A DNA stretch of 64,000 bases from JAHELQ01 sp965603365 (GCA_965603365.1 CBFDCR010000014.1:20757-84756), one strand, 5' to 3'; counted from the stretch's first letter, positions 25,773 through 35,259 are shown. Translations and numbers: made by a program. Notes: generated from the sequence alone by a model not told the origin.

Positions 25773-28121
25773 ATGGATAGAGATGTTAGCCGTCTGAGTA
25801 TCGGAAGGCCGGTGATACTCCTGGTAATAGCAATTATCGGTATTACCCTCATGCCGGGGGACATCGTTGCCAGAGTGGTAAAGGTAGACATCGCCAGTCG
25901 GGAAGTGGTATCACCCTCCCTTGAGCACAGCCGCTCCGGTCCATACGAAGTCCTCAAGGGCATCATTTACCTGGAGGTCGATCCATTGGACCCGGCCAAC
26001 GGAAAGATCGCCGACTTAAAATTGGCCAAACGGAATGATCGCGGCCGGGTGGCGTTCTCCAGCGAATTCGAATTGCACAAGCCGGTGGAGGCGAAACTGG
26101 GCAATCGTCGGCTGATATACTTTGTCAACAACCGCGGCAATAAAATAGGAACATGGCACTTCAATCACCAGGCCGACAAAAATTGGCTCTACAGCCGGGG
26201 TTATTCATATTTATGGTGCGGCTGGAATGCCGACGTGATAGAGAGCGACCGCAGATTTAATATCGATGTACCCACGGCAGCAGAAGACGGCAAACCAATA
26301 ACCGGCAAGATCTATGCAGAAATAATCTCTTTTGCCGACGATATTACTTATGTGCATCCCATTGTCTGGGGCGGCTCTATCGCCTACCCGCCGGTAAATA
26401 TGGATAAGTCAGATGCAACATTAACGATGCGTCAATATCGCCGTGAGGCGCCGATAGAGATACCCCGTGAAGAGTGGGAGTTTGCCCGTTTGGAAGACGG
26501 TAAGATCGTGCCCGATCCGGGCACCATTTATATTAAAAAGGGATTCAAGCCCGGTTGGTTATATGATCTCGTTTACGTGGGCAAAAATCCCAGGGTGACC
26601 GGCCTGGGACTGGCGGCCATTCGCGATGTGGTCTCCTTTTTCAAATATGAAAAAACGGATGAACATCACAACGGCAATCCTCTATATGGTGTCATCGACA
26701 ATGCCTATGCCTGGGGGCACTCCCAGTCGGGACGGCTCTTAAATCACTTTGTCTACCAGGATTTCAACGGGGACGAAAAAAAACGAATGGTATTTGACGG
26801 CATCATGGCCAACTGTCCCGGAGCCGGAAAGGGCCTGTTTAATTCCCGCTTTGCCCAGCCCACCCGTCACGGCAGTCACCACGAAGACAACCTCTTCCCG
26901 GTCGATTTTTTCCCCTTTACCACAGTCGAGCAGTACGACCCTATTACGGGAGAACGGGGTGACGGCCTGGCCGCGGCCCGCCGGTCCGGTTTTTTAGCCA
27001 AAATGTTTTTTATCAATTCAGCCACGGATTATTGGACCCGGGCCGCTTCACTGCTTCATACCGATGTCGAGGGGAAGAGGGATGCCGGGATCGACCCCCA
27101 TGTACGCATTTATGCCATAGCCGGTAGAGCCCATACCGACTCCCGCATCGGCATTATCGGACGGGCCTTATTGACTGCCCTGGATCAATGGGTGAGTCAC
27201 GGTGCAGAGCCGCCGAAATCGCAAATTCCGAAAATCTCCGACGGCACCCTGGTTACCCTGGAGGCATTCCGCCAGAAGTTTCCCGGTATCCCCGGCGTCC
27301 AGATGCCGGACTCTTTTTATCATCCCTTTCGGCTGGATATGGGGCCTCGCTGGCATACAGCGGGCATAGCCGATCAGGTGCCGCCCAAAACAGGAGCCCG
27401 TTACGTGTGTCTGGTTCCCCAGGTCGATGAGGACGGAAACGAAACAGCGGGTATTCGTCTGCCTGAAATAGCGGTGCCACTGGCCACCTATACAGGTTGG
27501 AGTATGCGTTCGCCGTCTTTCTCCCGCACCTTGAGGCGCAATGCCGGCCGGGTCTGGCCTTTAGCCGTTACCGTTGAAGAGCGTAAAAAGAGCGGCGATC
27601 CCCGGAAAGCCATATTGGAACGGTATCCCACCAAAGCGGATTATATCTATCAGGTGACAAAGTCCCTGTTAAGTTTGAAACATCAACGATTCTTACTCGA
27701 CGACGACGTCGCCATGTTGCTCAAGGAGGCTGCCGAACAGAACTACTGGCCGATAGATGAGGATGCAGGCCTGGTCTCCATTCAGGCCGCTGCGGCCCAA
27801 CCCCAGGTGGTAAAACGCGGCCAGTCGTCCATACTGACAGTCCGCTTTACCGGAAAGCCGGACCACATAATCAGTGTCAAAGCCATTGTCCGGGAAGCTC
27901 CCCATGTGCACTATGTGTTCAACGACAGTGGCCAAAACAAAGACGAAACCGCCGGAGATAATGTATGGACGAGTAAACTCGACATAGTATCCGATGCTGT
28001 CCCCGGAGAGTACCATTTAGATATCCAGGCCCTCGACATCAATTGGAACCCCATCTACCTCACCGGCACCATCAAAGAGGGCAAAGGCAAAACCCCCTCC
28101 CTCCCCATCACCGTAAAGTAA
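25773..28121 (+). CDS. Large secreted alpha/beta-hydrolase-domain protein
   Basis: 782 residues from an ATG with AAGGAG nearby. A hydrophobic N-terminal segment (residues 12-35) acts as signal or anchor. The main body resembles the Abhydrolase_10 (alpha/beta hydrolase domain-containing) family, with the nucleophile elbow AWGHSQSGRLLNHF (Ser about 315). The C-terminus (about 680-782: VVKRGQSSILTVRFTG..., DETAGDNVWTSKLDI) is a beta-sandwich-like domain. It is likely an exported esterase or peptidase of unknown substrate. It ends at a TAA immediately before the first 21-nt repeat array. Confidence 0.85.
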   Translation: MDRDVSRLSIGRPVILLVIAIIGITLMPGDIVARVVKVDIASREVVSPSLEHSRSGPYEVLKGIIYLEVDPLDPANGKIADLKLAKRNDRGRVAFSSEFELHKPVEAKLGNRRLIYFVNNRGNKIGTWHFNHQADKNWLYSRGYSYLWCGWNADVIESDRRFNIDVPTAAEDGKPITGKIYAEIISFADDITYVHPIVWGGSIAYPPVNMDKSDATLTMRQYRREAPIEIPREEWEFARLEDGKIVPDPGTIYIKKGFKPGWLYDLVYVGKNPRVTGLGLAAIRDVVSFFKYEKTDEHHNGNPLYGVIDNAYAWGHSQSGRLLNHFVYQDFNGDEKKRMVFDGIMANCPGAGKGLFNSRFAQPTRHGSHHEDNLFPVDFFPFTTVEQYDPITGERGDGLAAARRSGFLAKMFFINSATDYWTRAASLLHTDVEGKRDAGIDPHVRIYAIAGRAHTDSRIGIIGRALLTALDQWVSHGAEPPKSQIPKISDGTLVTLEAFRQKFPGIPGVQMPDSFYHPFRLDMGPRWHTAGIADQVPPKTGARYVCLVPQVDEDGNETAGIRLPEIAVPLATYTGWSMRSPSFSRTLRRNAGRVWPLAVTVEERKKSGDPRKAILERYPTKADYIYQVTKSLLSLKHQRFLLDDDVAMLLKEAAEQNYWPIDEDAGLVSIQAAAAQPQVVKRGQSSILTVRFTGKPDHIISVKAIVREAPHVHYVFNDSGQNKDETAGDNVWTSKLDIVSDAVPGEYHLDIQALDINWNPIYLTGTIKEGKGKTPSLPITVK

Positions 28122-28375
28122 AGGTGATCTTTGGTGTAATTTGGTGCAAATTTGATGCAAATGGGCACATGATTGATACATGGAGTGTGGATGGTGGAGA
28201 AATAGGGTGCAATGTTGAGTGAATTGGGTGCAATTTTGCACCTATTTTGTCCATTGATGGAGCTTTTAGGTGCAATTTTGTGCGAATTTTCTCCGGCATC
28301 GGAGAAAATAGGTGCAACTTTGAGCAAATTTTGTTCGACAAAGGAGAAATCAGGTGCAAACTTGTACTTATGGCG
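28122..28375. repeat. Degenerate tandem array, about 21-nt period (array 1)
   Basis: About twelve units of 20-23 nt, recognisable by GGTGCAA-TTTTG alternating with GGAGAAAATA-like units, giving also a 42-nt super-period. In the minus frame the translation repeats every 14 residues (KLHLFSPMPEKIRT, KLHLKAPSMDKIGA). No spacer structure, so not CRISPR. It starts right after the hydrolase stop and ends just before the Cry-like gene's stop. Confidence 0.7.
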
Positions 28376-28390
28376 ATAATAGTTAAAAGT

Positions 28391-29860
28391 CTAATGTTTT
28401 TTCTTGTCGCCAAATTGTTCGTTCATGCTGTGCCAATGCCGCTCCCGCATGGTATCCCAGTGATAATCCTTGACCCAACCTTGAATTTTATTCCCGCCCT
28501 CTTCTGGATCATGAACTCCGAAAAAAGCGGCCAGCTTTTTTGGCTCAATAGGTGTGGGAGAAGCGACATAAACTGTGCGCAAAAGGGACGATTCAGGCAG
28601 TTCGGATTCTTTTGTGAACTTAAAGCCAAAAACAGCGCAATCGGCGCTTCCGTAGGAATGGCTTATCCCCATAATCCTAATACTTGAAAGGATCTCATCG
28701 GTGTAGCTAAAGGTGTGATCACTGCCTCCTTTATAGTTCCCTCCAAGCATATTGCTCGAAGAGCCGTCTGAAAATACAAACCACCAGGCATTTAAAATGT
28801 CGCCGGTCCGGGCCTTAACTTCCACAACCGGCCCTCGCTTGGTGAGGTCGAATACGCCGCCGTGAGGGGGTTGTGAACTGCCGCCGCTCTTATCTCCCAT
28901 GCGCTGTGTCTGAGTCACACCATTGGGCCCACCGCCCTGGGGGTAAGTCACCTGGCAGGCATCGATCCGATCCCAGCCCCACACTTCGATCTTCGAGATG
29001 GGCTGTGTAGGCGGCTTAGGCAGGCTAATTGGCCCGCTTTCATCAGATGTTCCCACCGCCTCGGAATAAATCTCCCGATCCAGGTAAACTTTAACAGGGT
29101 CGGGGTACTTCACGGGGTTGAAGTACGGCCACATGTACTGAAAGTCCAGTACAGTGAGTGTCATCTCCCGGCTAAACTTGTTGACCGTGTTAAACGGTTC
29201 CGTATAGTGCTTGTTGTGGGGAGCATTAATCGTCGTGTCTCGCAGGCCGTTGTCGTAGGTCGTCTGGACATAGGAATGGTAAGACTTGATCGTGTCTTGG
29301 AGCTGCTGGAGGTTGTGCTGCTGTATTTCTTCCGTCCACCCCCAATCGGCCCCATATAAAACACCATCTCTGAGAAGACTCAGGTGCATGTTGCCAAATT
29401 GGGCAAAGAGCGGTAGTAGAAGCAGTTCATAACCCTTTGACTGAAAGTGAGGACGCTGCTGGAGAAAATCGCCCAGTACAATGTTGTATTTCTCAGAAAT
29501 ATACGTCTTGACCTGCGAGTTCTTCACGGCCCATAAATATTCGTTCATGTTGTTGTTCAATCCCTCCAGGTCCTCTTGAACCTGCTGGTAAACTAAATCG
29601 CTGATTTTCTCATCAATGAGTTCCTCTACCTTCTCTTTTATTTCTGCCCAGACATCCTCCTTTGATGAGGGCCAGAAGATATTAACGAGCGCGCTTAGGA
29701 CAAAACCGACTTCCGGCACCTGGCCAAGGGCTGTAGATATGACTACCCGCGCGGCGTTATTGTAATCGACATCATAGTCTGACTGGGCGAGGATGATGTG
29801 TTCGGCAGCCGCCGTCGAGTCTTGGGCTTCCGGCATGGATTGATTGTTTGACATCGTCAT
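28391..29860 (-). CDS. Cry delta-endotoxin domain I fused to a jacalin-like lectin
   Basis: 489 residues. Residues about 30-275 resemble domain I (pore-forming helical bundle) of three-domain Cry toxins: VISTALGQVPEVGFVLSALV, LLLLPLFAQFGNMHLSLLRD, then FSREMTLTVLDFQYMWPYF and YLDREIYSEAVG, corresponding to the RRELTLTVLD and LTREIYT blocks. Residues about 290-430 resemble a jacalin-type beta-prism lectin (IDACQVTYPQGG, GGVFDLTKRGPVVEVKAR, YTDEILSSIRIMG). Cry domain III is absent; a 60-residue tail of unknown fold ends it. No signal peptide. GGAGG precedes ATG 29860 closely; ATG 29854 is possible. Inferred to be a pore-forming, glycan-targeted toxin. Confidence 0.78.
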   Translation of the reverse strand: MTMSNNQSMPEAQDSTAAAEHIILAQSDYDVDYNNAARVVISTALGQVPEVGFVLSALVNIFWPSSKEDVWAEIKEKVEELIDEKISDLVYQQVQEDLEGLNNNMNEYLWAVKNSQVKTYISEKYNIVLGDFLQQRPHFQSKGYELLLLPLFAQFGNMHLSLLRDGVLYGADWGWTEEIQQHNLQQLQDTIKSYHSYVQTTYDNGLRDTTINAPHNKHYTEPFNTVNKFSREMTLTVLDFQYMWPYFNPVKYPDPVKVYLDREIYSEAVGTSDESGPISLPKPPTQPISKIEVWGWDRIDACQVTYPQGGGPNGVTQTQRMGDKSGGSSQPPHGGVFDLTKRGPVVEVKARTGDILNAWWFVFSDGSSSNMLGGNYKGGSDHTFSYTDEILSSIRIMGISHSYGSADCAVFGFKFTKESELPESSLLRTVYVASPTPIEPKKLAAFFGVHDPEEGGNKIQGWVKDYHWDTMRERHWHSMNEQFGDKKKH

Positions 29861-29918
29861 TTCCCTCCTTAACGAATAAACTTATTTTATAGGATATTTG
29901 TTTTTTAACCACAGAGAG

Positions 29919-29947
29919 ATTCTAAGGGGATTAACAAATAATGTCAA
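29919..29947 (-). promoter_or_regulatory. Promoter of the Cry-like toxin gene
   Basis: TTGACA (29942-29947), 17 bp, TAGAAT (29919-29924); about 54 nt of leader before ATG 29860. Confidence 0.65.
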
Positions 29948-30079
29948 TAGATGGAATAATAAATATTTTCAGCATAAAAGTGTAGTGAAGGTGTCGTGTT
30001 ACCGTTTGTTTACGATTTTGTGGGAAGTATTTGACGATTTTTATGGTGAAATATGGTTTAATATAGGCGAGAGGATACA

Positions 30080-31126
30080 ATGAAGAGAGTATATGTGTTT
30101 TTTGTTTTGCCTTTGCTGTTTTGGGGAAGCCTTTGTTTGGGCGGGCAGGTGATCAGTCTGCCCGAGGTGATGAAGGCGCAGCGGATAATTGTGGACGGGG
30201 CACAACTCTTTATCACCGAGGGGGCCACGATCTACATCTACTCACTGAAGGACTTCAAGTTGCAAAAGAAATTCGGCAAAAGGGGCGAAGGGCCCGGGGA
30301 ATTCAAGGAATCGGGCGAGGGCATAAAACTGGAGATTGGCGCCGATACCATTGTGGTGAACAGCACCGGCCGGCTGTCGACCTTTAGCCGGCAGGGTCGG
30401 TTCATCAAAGAGACCACCGTCTCGGACCCGCGGCGCTTCAATTTCCAGGCACTCCGGGAAGGCCGCTTCGTGGGTAAGGCCATTGCCCTGGAAAGGGGAG
30501 CGGTATTTTTCATCATCAGCCTGTATGACCGGGATCTCAAAAAAATAAAGGAGATTTACCGCTACAAGCACCCTTTTTTTCCCCGGAAAAAACCCATCAA
30601 TGCCGTATCCGTGAGAATCAGCACCTATTACGTCTACCGGGACAAAATATTCTACGACGATGAAGAGGGCATCATTTACGTATTAAACAGTTGGGGGGAA
30701 GAACTTTACTCGATTGACCGGAAAATCGACAGGGAAAAGGTCACAGACCTGCACAAGAAGAGGTATCTGCTGTTCTGGCAGACCGGGCTCAAGGCGGAAT
30801 ACGATGTATTCAAAGATCGTCTGCGCTTCCCTTCTTTGTTTCCCCCTATCCGCAACTTCCACCTCGGGGAGGATAAAATCTACGTGATTACCCACCAGGA
30901 ACAAAACGGTAAATGTAAAATGTTGATACTGGATCTGGAGGGGAAATTATTGAAACAGCTCTTTGTCCCCCTAACAGACATCGACATGCTGATTCCCGAT
31001 ATTTACAACTATTACACCATTCACAAAGGAAAACTGTACATCTTAAGGGATAACCCGGACACCGAAGTGTGGGAACTGCACATAGAGCCGATCGTCTCCC
31101 GATCCCCATATTTAGAGCCTCAATAA
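30080..31126 (+). CDS. Exported 6-bladed beta-propeller protein
   Basis: 348 residues with signal peptide (MKRVYVFFVLPLLFWGSLCLGG) and repeated blade motifs such as FGKRGEGPGEFKESGEG and LSTFSRQGRFIKETTV, a pattern of the 6-bladed (NHL/TolB-like) propeller proteins that are numerous in some uncultured phyla. Probably periplasmic or surface-located; ligand unknown. AGAGG precedes the ATG. It stands alone. Confidence 0.82.
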   Translation: MKRVYVFFVLPLLFWGSLCLGGQVISLPEVMKAQRIIVDGAQLFITEGATIYIYSLKDFKLQKKFGKRGEGPGEFKESGEGIKLEIGADTIVVNSTGRLSTFSRQGRFIKETTVSDPRRFNFQALREGRFVGKAIALERGAVFFIISLYDRDLKKIKEIYRYKHPFFPRKKPINAVSVRISTYYVYRDKIFYDDEEGIIYVLNSWGEELYSIDRKIDREKVTDLHKKRYLLFWQTGLKAEYDVFKDRLRFPSLFPPIRNFHLGEDKIYVITHQEQNGKCKMLILDLEGKLLKQLFVPLTDIDMLIPDIYNYYTIHKGKLYILRDNPDTEVWELHIEPIVSRSPYLEPQ

Positions 31127-31145
31127 CAAATAACAAGGCTTTGGT

Positions 31146-31188
31146 CTATATTGTATTACAAAAAATTGGATTCTATGCTACAATATAG
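31146..31188 (+). promoter_or_regulatory. Promoter with flanking inverted repeat, TA pair at 31.2 kb
   Basis: TTACAA (31156-31161), 17 bp, TACAAT (31179-31184). CTATATTGTA (31146-31155) and TACAATATAG (31179-31188) are a perfect 10-bp inverted repeat that straddles the promoter, a plausible autoregulatory operator. Confidence 0.6.
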
Positions 31189-31203
31189 TCTCTGGAGGTA
31201 ACA

Positions 31204-31413
31204 ATGGGACAGATCGTACTGGACATCAAAAACGAAGATAAAGGAAAGTATCTCATGGATTTTTTAAGACAAATAGATTTTGTCGAAATCAAGCATGTAC
31301 TGGATAAAACGAAGAAAAACAAAGCCCACGATATTGTTGATGATATCGACAAAATGACCTGGAATATGGGAAAAAAACTCTACCAAAGCCGGGACGAAAT
31401 CTATGAAAGATAA
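31204..31413 (+). CDS. Small antitoxin-like protein paired with a PIN toxin
   Basis: 69 residues (MGQIVLDIKNEDKGKYLMDFLRQ...), no recognised DNA-binding motif but of the size and position of antitoxins that precede PIN genes; such proteins usually begin with a beta-strand and helix as seen here. GGAGG is six bases upstream. It overlaps the toxin gene by 11 nt. Assignment comes mainly from context. Confidence 0.65.
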   Translation: MGQIVLDIKNEDKGKYLMDFLRQIDFVEIKHVLDKTKKNKAHDIVDDIDKMTWNMGKKLYQSRDEIYER

Positions 31414-31828
31414 CCTGTTTTTTGATACAAACATCCTTGTTTATATGTTTGATAAATCAGAAAAAGAGAAAAATAAAATCTCAAAAAAATTAATAAAAGG
31501 ATTACGGAACAAAGCCAATCTTTTTATCAGTGCCCAGGTATTAAACGAGTTTGTTACTATCGTCACGAAAAAAATAGAAAATCCAATCACCTTTGATAAG
31601 TTAAAAAAAATTCTTGATATCATTCAGAAAGTCTTTTGGATTTCCCCCTTATCATGGGACGACACCTTCATGGCCGTTGAAATAAAATTAAGATATCAAT
31701 ACGCTTTTTGGGACAGTTTGATCATTTCATCTGCAATGGCGAATACCTGTAAAAAACTTTACACCGAAGATTTACAGGATGGCCAGATTATCGATGAAAA
31801 ATTAACTATTATTAATCCTTATAAATAG
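31403..31828 (+). CDS. PIN-domain toxin (VapC-like)
   Basis: 141 residues with the full PIN set: NLFFDTNILVYMFD (Asp8), VLNEFVTI (Glu about 50), YAFWDSLIISSA (Asp about 102) and LYTEDLQDGQ (Asp about 120). Predicted Mg-dependent RNase, neutralised by the 69-residue partner encoded upstream with which it overlaps. Confidence 0.88.
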   Translation: MKDNLFFDTNILVYMFDKSEKEKNKISKKLIKGLRNKANLFISAQVLNEFVTIVTKKIENPITFDKLKKILDIIQKVFWISPLSWDDTFMAVEIKLRYQYAFWDSLIISSAMANTCKKLYTEDLQDGQIIDEKLTIINPYK

Positions 31829-31855
31829 ATTTATATCTTTTCAGGAGTTGTATCG

Positions 31856-34093
31856 ATGATGGTGTTGAAATTCAGGATGAGTGGGTTGAAGAGGGGTGCA
31901 GGGCCGGTGACAAAGATGGCCGTTTTACTGTTGATCTTAATCTGGCTGGCTCCCCTCAGGCTGGATGTTTCGGCCCGGACAACCATACCCGGTGAAGAGG
32001 AATTTATCCATATCATCAAGACCGAGGGTATTTCCAGGGCAATGGGAATATTCCGCCAGGTGAAAAAGGATCATCCCGGAGTCTCCATATTTCGACGGGA
32101 GACGATGAATAACCTCGGCTGGGAACTCGAAACTTCGGGAAACCTGAAAGAGGCCATCGAGGTATTCAAGCTCAACATCGAAGCCTATCCGCACCACTTC
32201 GATCCCTATGACAGCTACGCCGAAGCGGTGATGCTGCGGGGAGCGCCCGGCGACATAGACTTAGCACTGGTGAATTACCGGAAATCCATCGAACTCAACC
32301 CCAAAAATCTCAATGCCGCCAGGGGCATCACCGTCCTGGAGAACTATACGAAACACGAGTATATGATTCCCATGCGGGACGGGGTAAAGCTCTACACCCA
32401 GGTCTACCGGCCCAGAGATACCGGTCAAACCTATCCCATCCTGCTGCGCAGGGACATGTACCGTGTCGGTCACTACGGGCCCACCTACCGAAAACGGCTG
32501 CACCCCAACGACCGCTTGATCAAAGAGGGTTTTATCTTCGTTTACCAGGACATCAGGGGCAGGTTCAAATCGGAGGGCCAGTTCGTCGTATTGAGGCCCT
32601 ATATCCCGGACAAAGACAGCCCCAACGAGGTAGACGAAAGCAGCGATACCTTTGATACCGTCGAATGGTTATTGAAGAACATTCCCCATCACAATGGCCG
32701 GATGGGACTGTGGGGCGGCTCCTATTCCGGCTGGCTCACCGTCATGGGCATGATCGATGCCCACCCCGCCTTAAAAGCATTCTCCCCCGGGGCCTCGCCC
32801 GCCGACTGGTGGCTGGGTGACGACTGCCACCACAACGGCGCCTTCCGGCTGATGTATGCCTTCGACTGGGTCGGCAACGATGCCCGGCCCAGGCCTGGCG
32901 GGCCCACCACATTTCGTTTCCCCTGGTTCCATTACGGCACCCCCGACGGCTACAAATTCTTCCTGGAACTGGGGCCGGTCTCGAATGTCAACCGCAAATA
33001 TTTCCTGGACAGCAACCCCACCTGGAACGAATACATGGCGCACGGGGATTATGATGACTACTGGCAGGAACGCAATATCCTCCGGCATCTCGACAATATC
33101 ACCTCGCCTGTCCTGCACGTGGCCGGCTGGTTTGATGCCGAAGACTACCGGGGCCCTTTGAGCATATACGATACCATCGAAGAGAAAAACCCCAAAAACA
33201 AGAGTATACTGGTGGTCGGCCCCTGGAAACACGGGGGCTGGCACTGGGACACGGGTACAGAGCTGGGAGATATACGCTTTGACCAGGAGACCAGCCGCTA
33301 TTTCATGGAAGAGGTGGAGTTCCCCTTCTACATGTATTATTTGAAAGACAAGGGAGAACTTAATCTCGCCGAAGCCATTGTGTTCGAGACCGGCAGCAAT
33401 CAATGGCGATCCTTTCCCCAATGGCCCCCCGACGGCACCGTCGAAAAGCAGCTCTACTTTCAGGCCGGCGGGAAGCTCTCTTTTAAGCCGCCGGAGACTG
33501 CATCAAACGAGGCATTCGATGAATATATCAGCGACCCCGACAAACCCGTGCCCTGGTCCAGCCGCATCCAGAACCGGCAGGGCCACCTGTGGATGGTGGA
33601 GGATCAGCGGTTTGCCGGCCGCAGGCCCGATGTGCTGGTGTACCAATCCGACCGTCTGACCGAGGAGGTGACCATCGCCGGGCCGATCATCGCCAGCCTG
33701 TTTGTCTCCACCACCGGCACCGACGCCGATTGGATCGTAAAACTCATCGATGTCTATCCCCCCAACGCGCCCGGCAACATGGGGGATTACCAGATGCTGC
33801 TGGCCGGCGACGTATTCAGGAGTAAGTACCGCCGCAGCTTCCGGCAGCCGGAGCCGCTGAAGCCCGGCCAGGTAGTCAAGATTGAATTCGATCTACTGGA
33901 CAAATACCACACCTTTCTTCAGGGGCACAGGATCATGGTTCAGATCCAGGGCACCTGGTTCCCGGTCATCGACCGCAACCCCCAGAAATTCGTAAATATT
34001 TACCAGGCCAGGGAGTCCGATTTCCAGAAGGCAGCCCACCGGGTCTACCACTCAGCCCAATATCCAACCCACCTGAAAATCTTGCTCCGGTGA
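31856..34093 (+). CDS. CocE/NonD-family hydrolase with TPR-like N-terminus
   Basis: 745 residues. An N-terminal signal or TM segment (residues about 20-38) is followed by TPR-like helices (NNLGWELETSGNLKEAIEVF, ALVNYRKSIELNPKN). The X-Pro dipeptidyl-peptidase/CocE core starts near residue 165 (MRDGVKLYTQVYRP), with nucleophile GLWGGSYSGW (Ser about 288), Asp in HVAGWFDAEDYRG and His in VVGPWKHGGWH; a jelly-roll domain ends the protein. Likely an exported acyl or peptidyl hydrolase. The TPR fusion is unusual for the family. AGGAG precedes the ATG. Confidence 0.9.
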   Translation: MMVLKFRMSGLKRGAGPVTKMAVLLLILIWLAPLRLDVSARTTIPGEEEFIHIIKTEGISRAMGIFRQVKKDHPGVSIFRRETMNNLGWELETSGNLKEAIEVFKLNIEAYPHHFDPYDSYAEAVMLRGAPGDIDLALVNYRKSIELNPKNLNAARGITVLENYTKHEYMIPMRDGVKLYTQVYRPRDTGQTYPILLRRDMYRVGHYGPTYRKRLHPNDRLIKEGFIFVYQDIRGRFKSEGQFVVLRPYIPDKDSPNEVDESSDTFDTVEWLLKNIPHHNGRMGLWGGSYSGWLTVMGMIDAHPALKAFSPGASPADWWLGDDCHHNGAFRLMYAFDWVGNDARPRPGGPTTFRFPWFHYGTPDGYKFFLELGPVSNVNRKYFLDSNPTWNEYMAHGDYDDYWQERNILRHLDNITSPVLHVAGWFDAEDYRGPLSIYDTIEEKNPKNKSILVVGPWKHGGWHWDTGTELGDIRFDQETSRYFMEEVEFPFYMYYLKDKGELNLAEAIVFETGSNQWRSFPQWPPDGTVEKQLYFQAGGKLSFKPPETASNEAFDEYISDPDKPVPWSSRIQNRQGHLWMVEDQRFAGRRPDVLVYQSDRLTEEVTIAGPIIASLFVSTTGTDADWIVKLIDVYPPNAPGNMGDYQMLLAGDVFRSKYRRSFRQPEPLKPGQVVKIEFDLLDKYHTFLQGHRIMVQIQGTWFPVIDRNPQKFVNIYQARESDFQKAAHRVYHSAQYPTHLKILLR

Positions 34094-34121
34094 TTGCCTT
34101 AATAAGTTTTTTAAAAAAATA

Positions 34122-34150
34122 TTGACATTTAAAAAAACTTACTCTACAAT
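34122..34150 (+). promoter_or_regulatory. Promoter of the matrixin protease gene
   Basis: TTGACA (34122-34127), 17 bp, TACAAT (34145-34150). The 5' leader is about 110 nt and contains a GTGGTA/TACCAC inverted repeat (34157-34192). Confidence 0.7.
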
Positions 34151-34268
34151 TCCAGTGTGGTATAAAAAGTAGATTTATCAATTGTTTACCACCAGGGTCG
34201 TTGCAGTGGAATTTAAAGGAAAGGTCGTAGTCGTTGCGGCCGCGTATAAAATTAAAAGGAGGTAATAA

Positions 34269-35228
34269 ATGAAGAAAGCAAGATTGTACGGTTTAGTGTC
34301 CGTACTCGTTTTCATTGTTTTCCTCAGTGTCCCACAGACAGCTTCCGCTATTTCGGAAGACGACGTCAGGGCCATGATGGCCACCGTAAACGACCACCTG
34401 GCAGCCATGGGTGAGGATTTCCGCCTGGGAGTGGTCGAGTACTACACCGAAAACATCAACAACACCGAGGTTGGGCAGATTGTCTATTTCGATGACCGTA
34501 CCCATCAGTTGAGCTCGCACTGGGTTCCCTTTGACCCCAACCGGGGCAGTAGACGTAACATTACCTGGTTAACCGACCAGGTAGATGGCACGGCCAGTGG
34601 TGTAACACTGGAGCAGACCCAGACCGCCCTCAGCGCGGCCATGGCCACCTGGAACGGCGTGGACTGCGCCACCATCCCGCTGGATCAATTGGACGACTTC
34701 GGCTGGGATTGGGGCTATGTCCAGTACCAGTACTGGCGGGGACCGGATGATCCGCCCGGGATTAATGGCGGTTCTCCCATCTGGTGGTACGGCGACATCC
34801 GGCACTGCGGCTGGATGCCGCCAGACTTCTACGAGGTCGTATTGGGCCCTGGCACAAGTACTTACGTACTCGGCGTGAGTTTTACCTTCATCTGGATTGA
34901 TACCACCACCGGCCTACCCAGCGACATGGACAACAATGGAAAAGACGATGTGGCCTTCAAGGAGTTCTACTACAACAACTGGTTTCCCTGGGGCATCAAC
35001 ACCACCGGCTATCCCATCGATGTGGAATCCATCGTCCTGCACGAGGTAGGACACGGTCTCAGCCTCGACCATTTCGGCAAACTCTTTCGAACCCCCTCAA
35101 ACGGTAAACTGCACTTCGCTCCCGAAGCAGTGATGAATGCGGGCTATACCGGCAGAATCCACCAGGAACTCTTCGGCACCGACATCGCCTCATTCTGCAG
35201 CATCTGGGCACACTGGCCCAACAACTAA
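34269..35228 (+). CDS. Secreted matrixin-like (M10) metalloprotease
   Basis: 319 residues with signal peptide (KKARLYGLVSVLVFIVFLSVPQTASA). The zinc site is VLHEVGHGLSLDHF (HExxHxxxxxH) near residue 260 and AVMNAGY serves as Met-turn, making it a metzincin of the matrixin/M10 type. It should degrade extracellular or periplasmic protein. AGGAGGT lies six bases before the ATG. A strong intrinsic terminator ends the unit. Confidence 0.9.
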   Translation: MKKARLYGLVSVLVFIVFLSVPQTASAISEDDVRAMMATVNDHLAAMGEDFRLGVVEYYTENINNTEVGQIVYFDDRTHQLSSHWVPFDPNRGSRRNITWLTDQVDGTASGVTLEQTQTALSAAMATWNGVDCATIPLDQLDDFGWDWGYVQYQYWRGPDDPPGINGGSPIWWYGDIRHCGWMPPDFYEVVLGPGTSTYVLGVSFTFIWIDTTTGLPSDMDNNGKDDVAFKEFYYNNWFPWGINTTGYPIDVESIVLHEVGHGLSLDHFGKLFRTPSNGKLHFAPEAVMNAGYTGRIHQELFGTDIASFCSIWAHWPNN

Positions 35229-35259
35229 TCTCGCTCCCACCAAATCACGCGATTCAAAA

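Noticed and set aside
28108..28413. 101-codon minus frame in array 1
   Set aside because: Its 14-residue repeats are explained by the repeat array; it overlaps the end of the Cry-like gene in another frame.
29898..30083. 61-codon plus frame before the beta-propeller gene
   Set aside because: No ribosome site or recognisable fold, and it covers the promoter of the divergent Cry-like gene.
31146..31188. Riboswitch or attenuator before the PIN pair
   Set aside because: The inverted repeat overlaps the -35/-10 elements and lies upstream of the transcript start, so it is better read as an operator.
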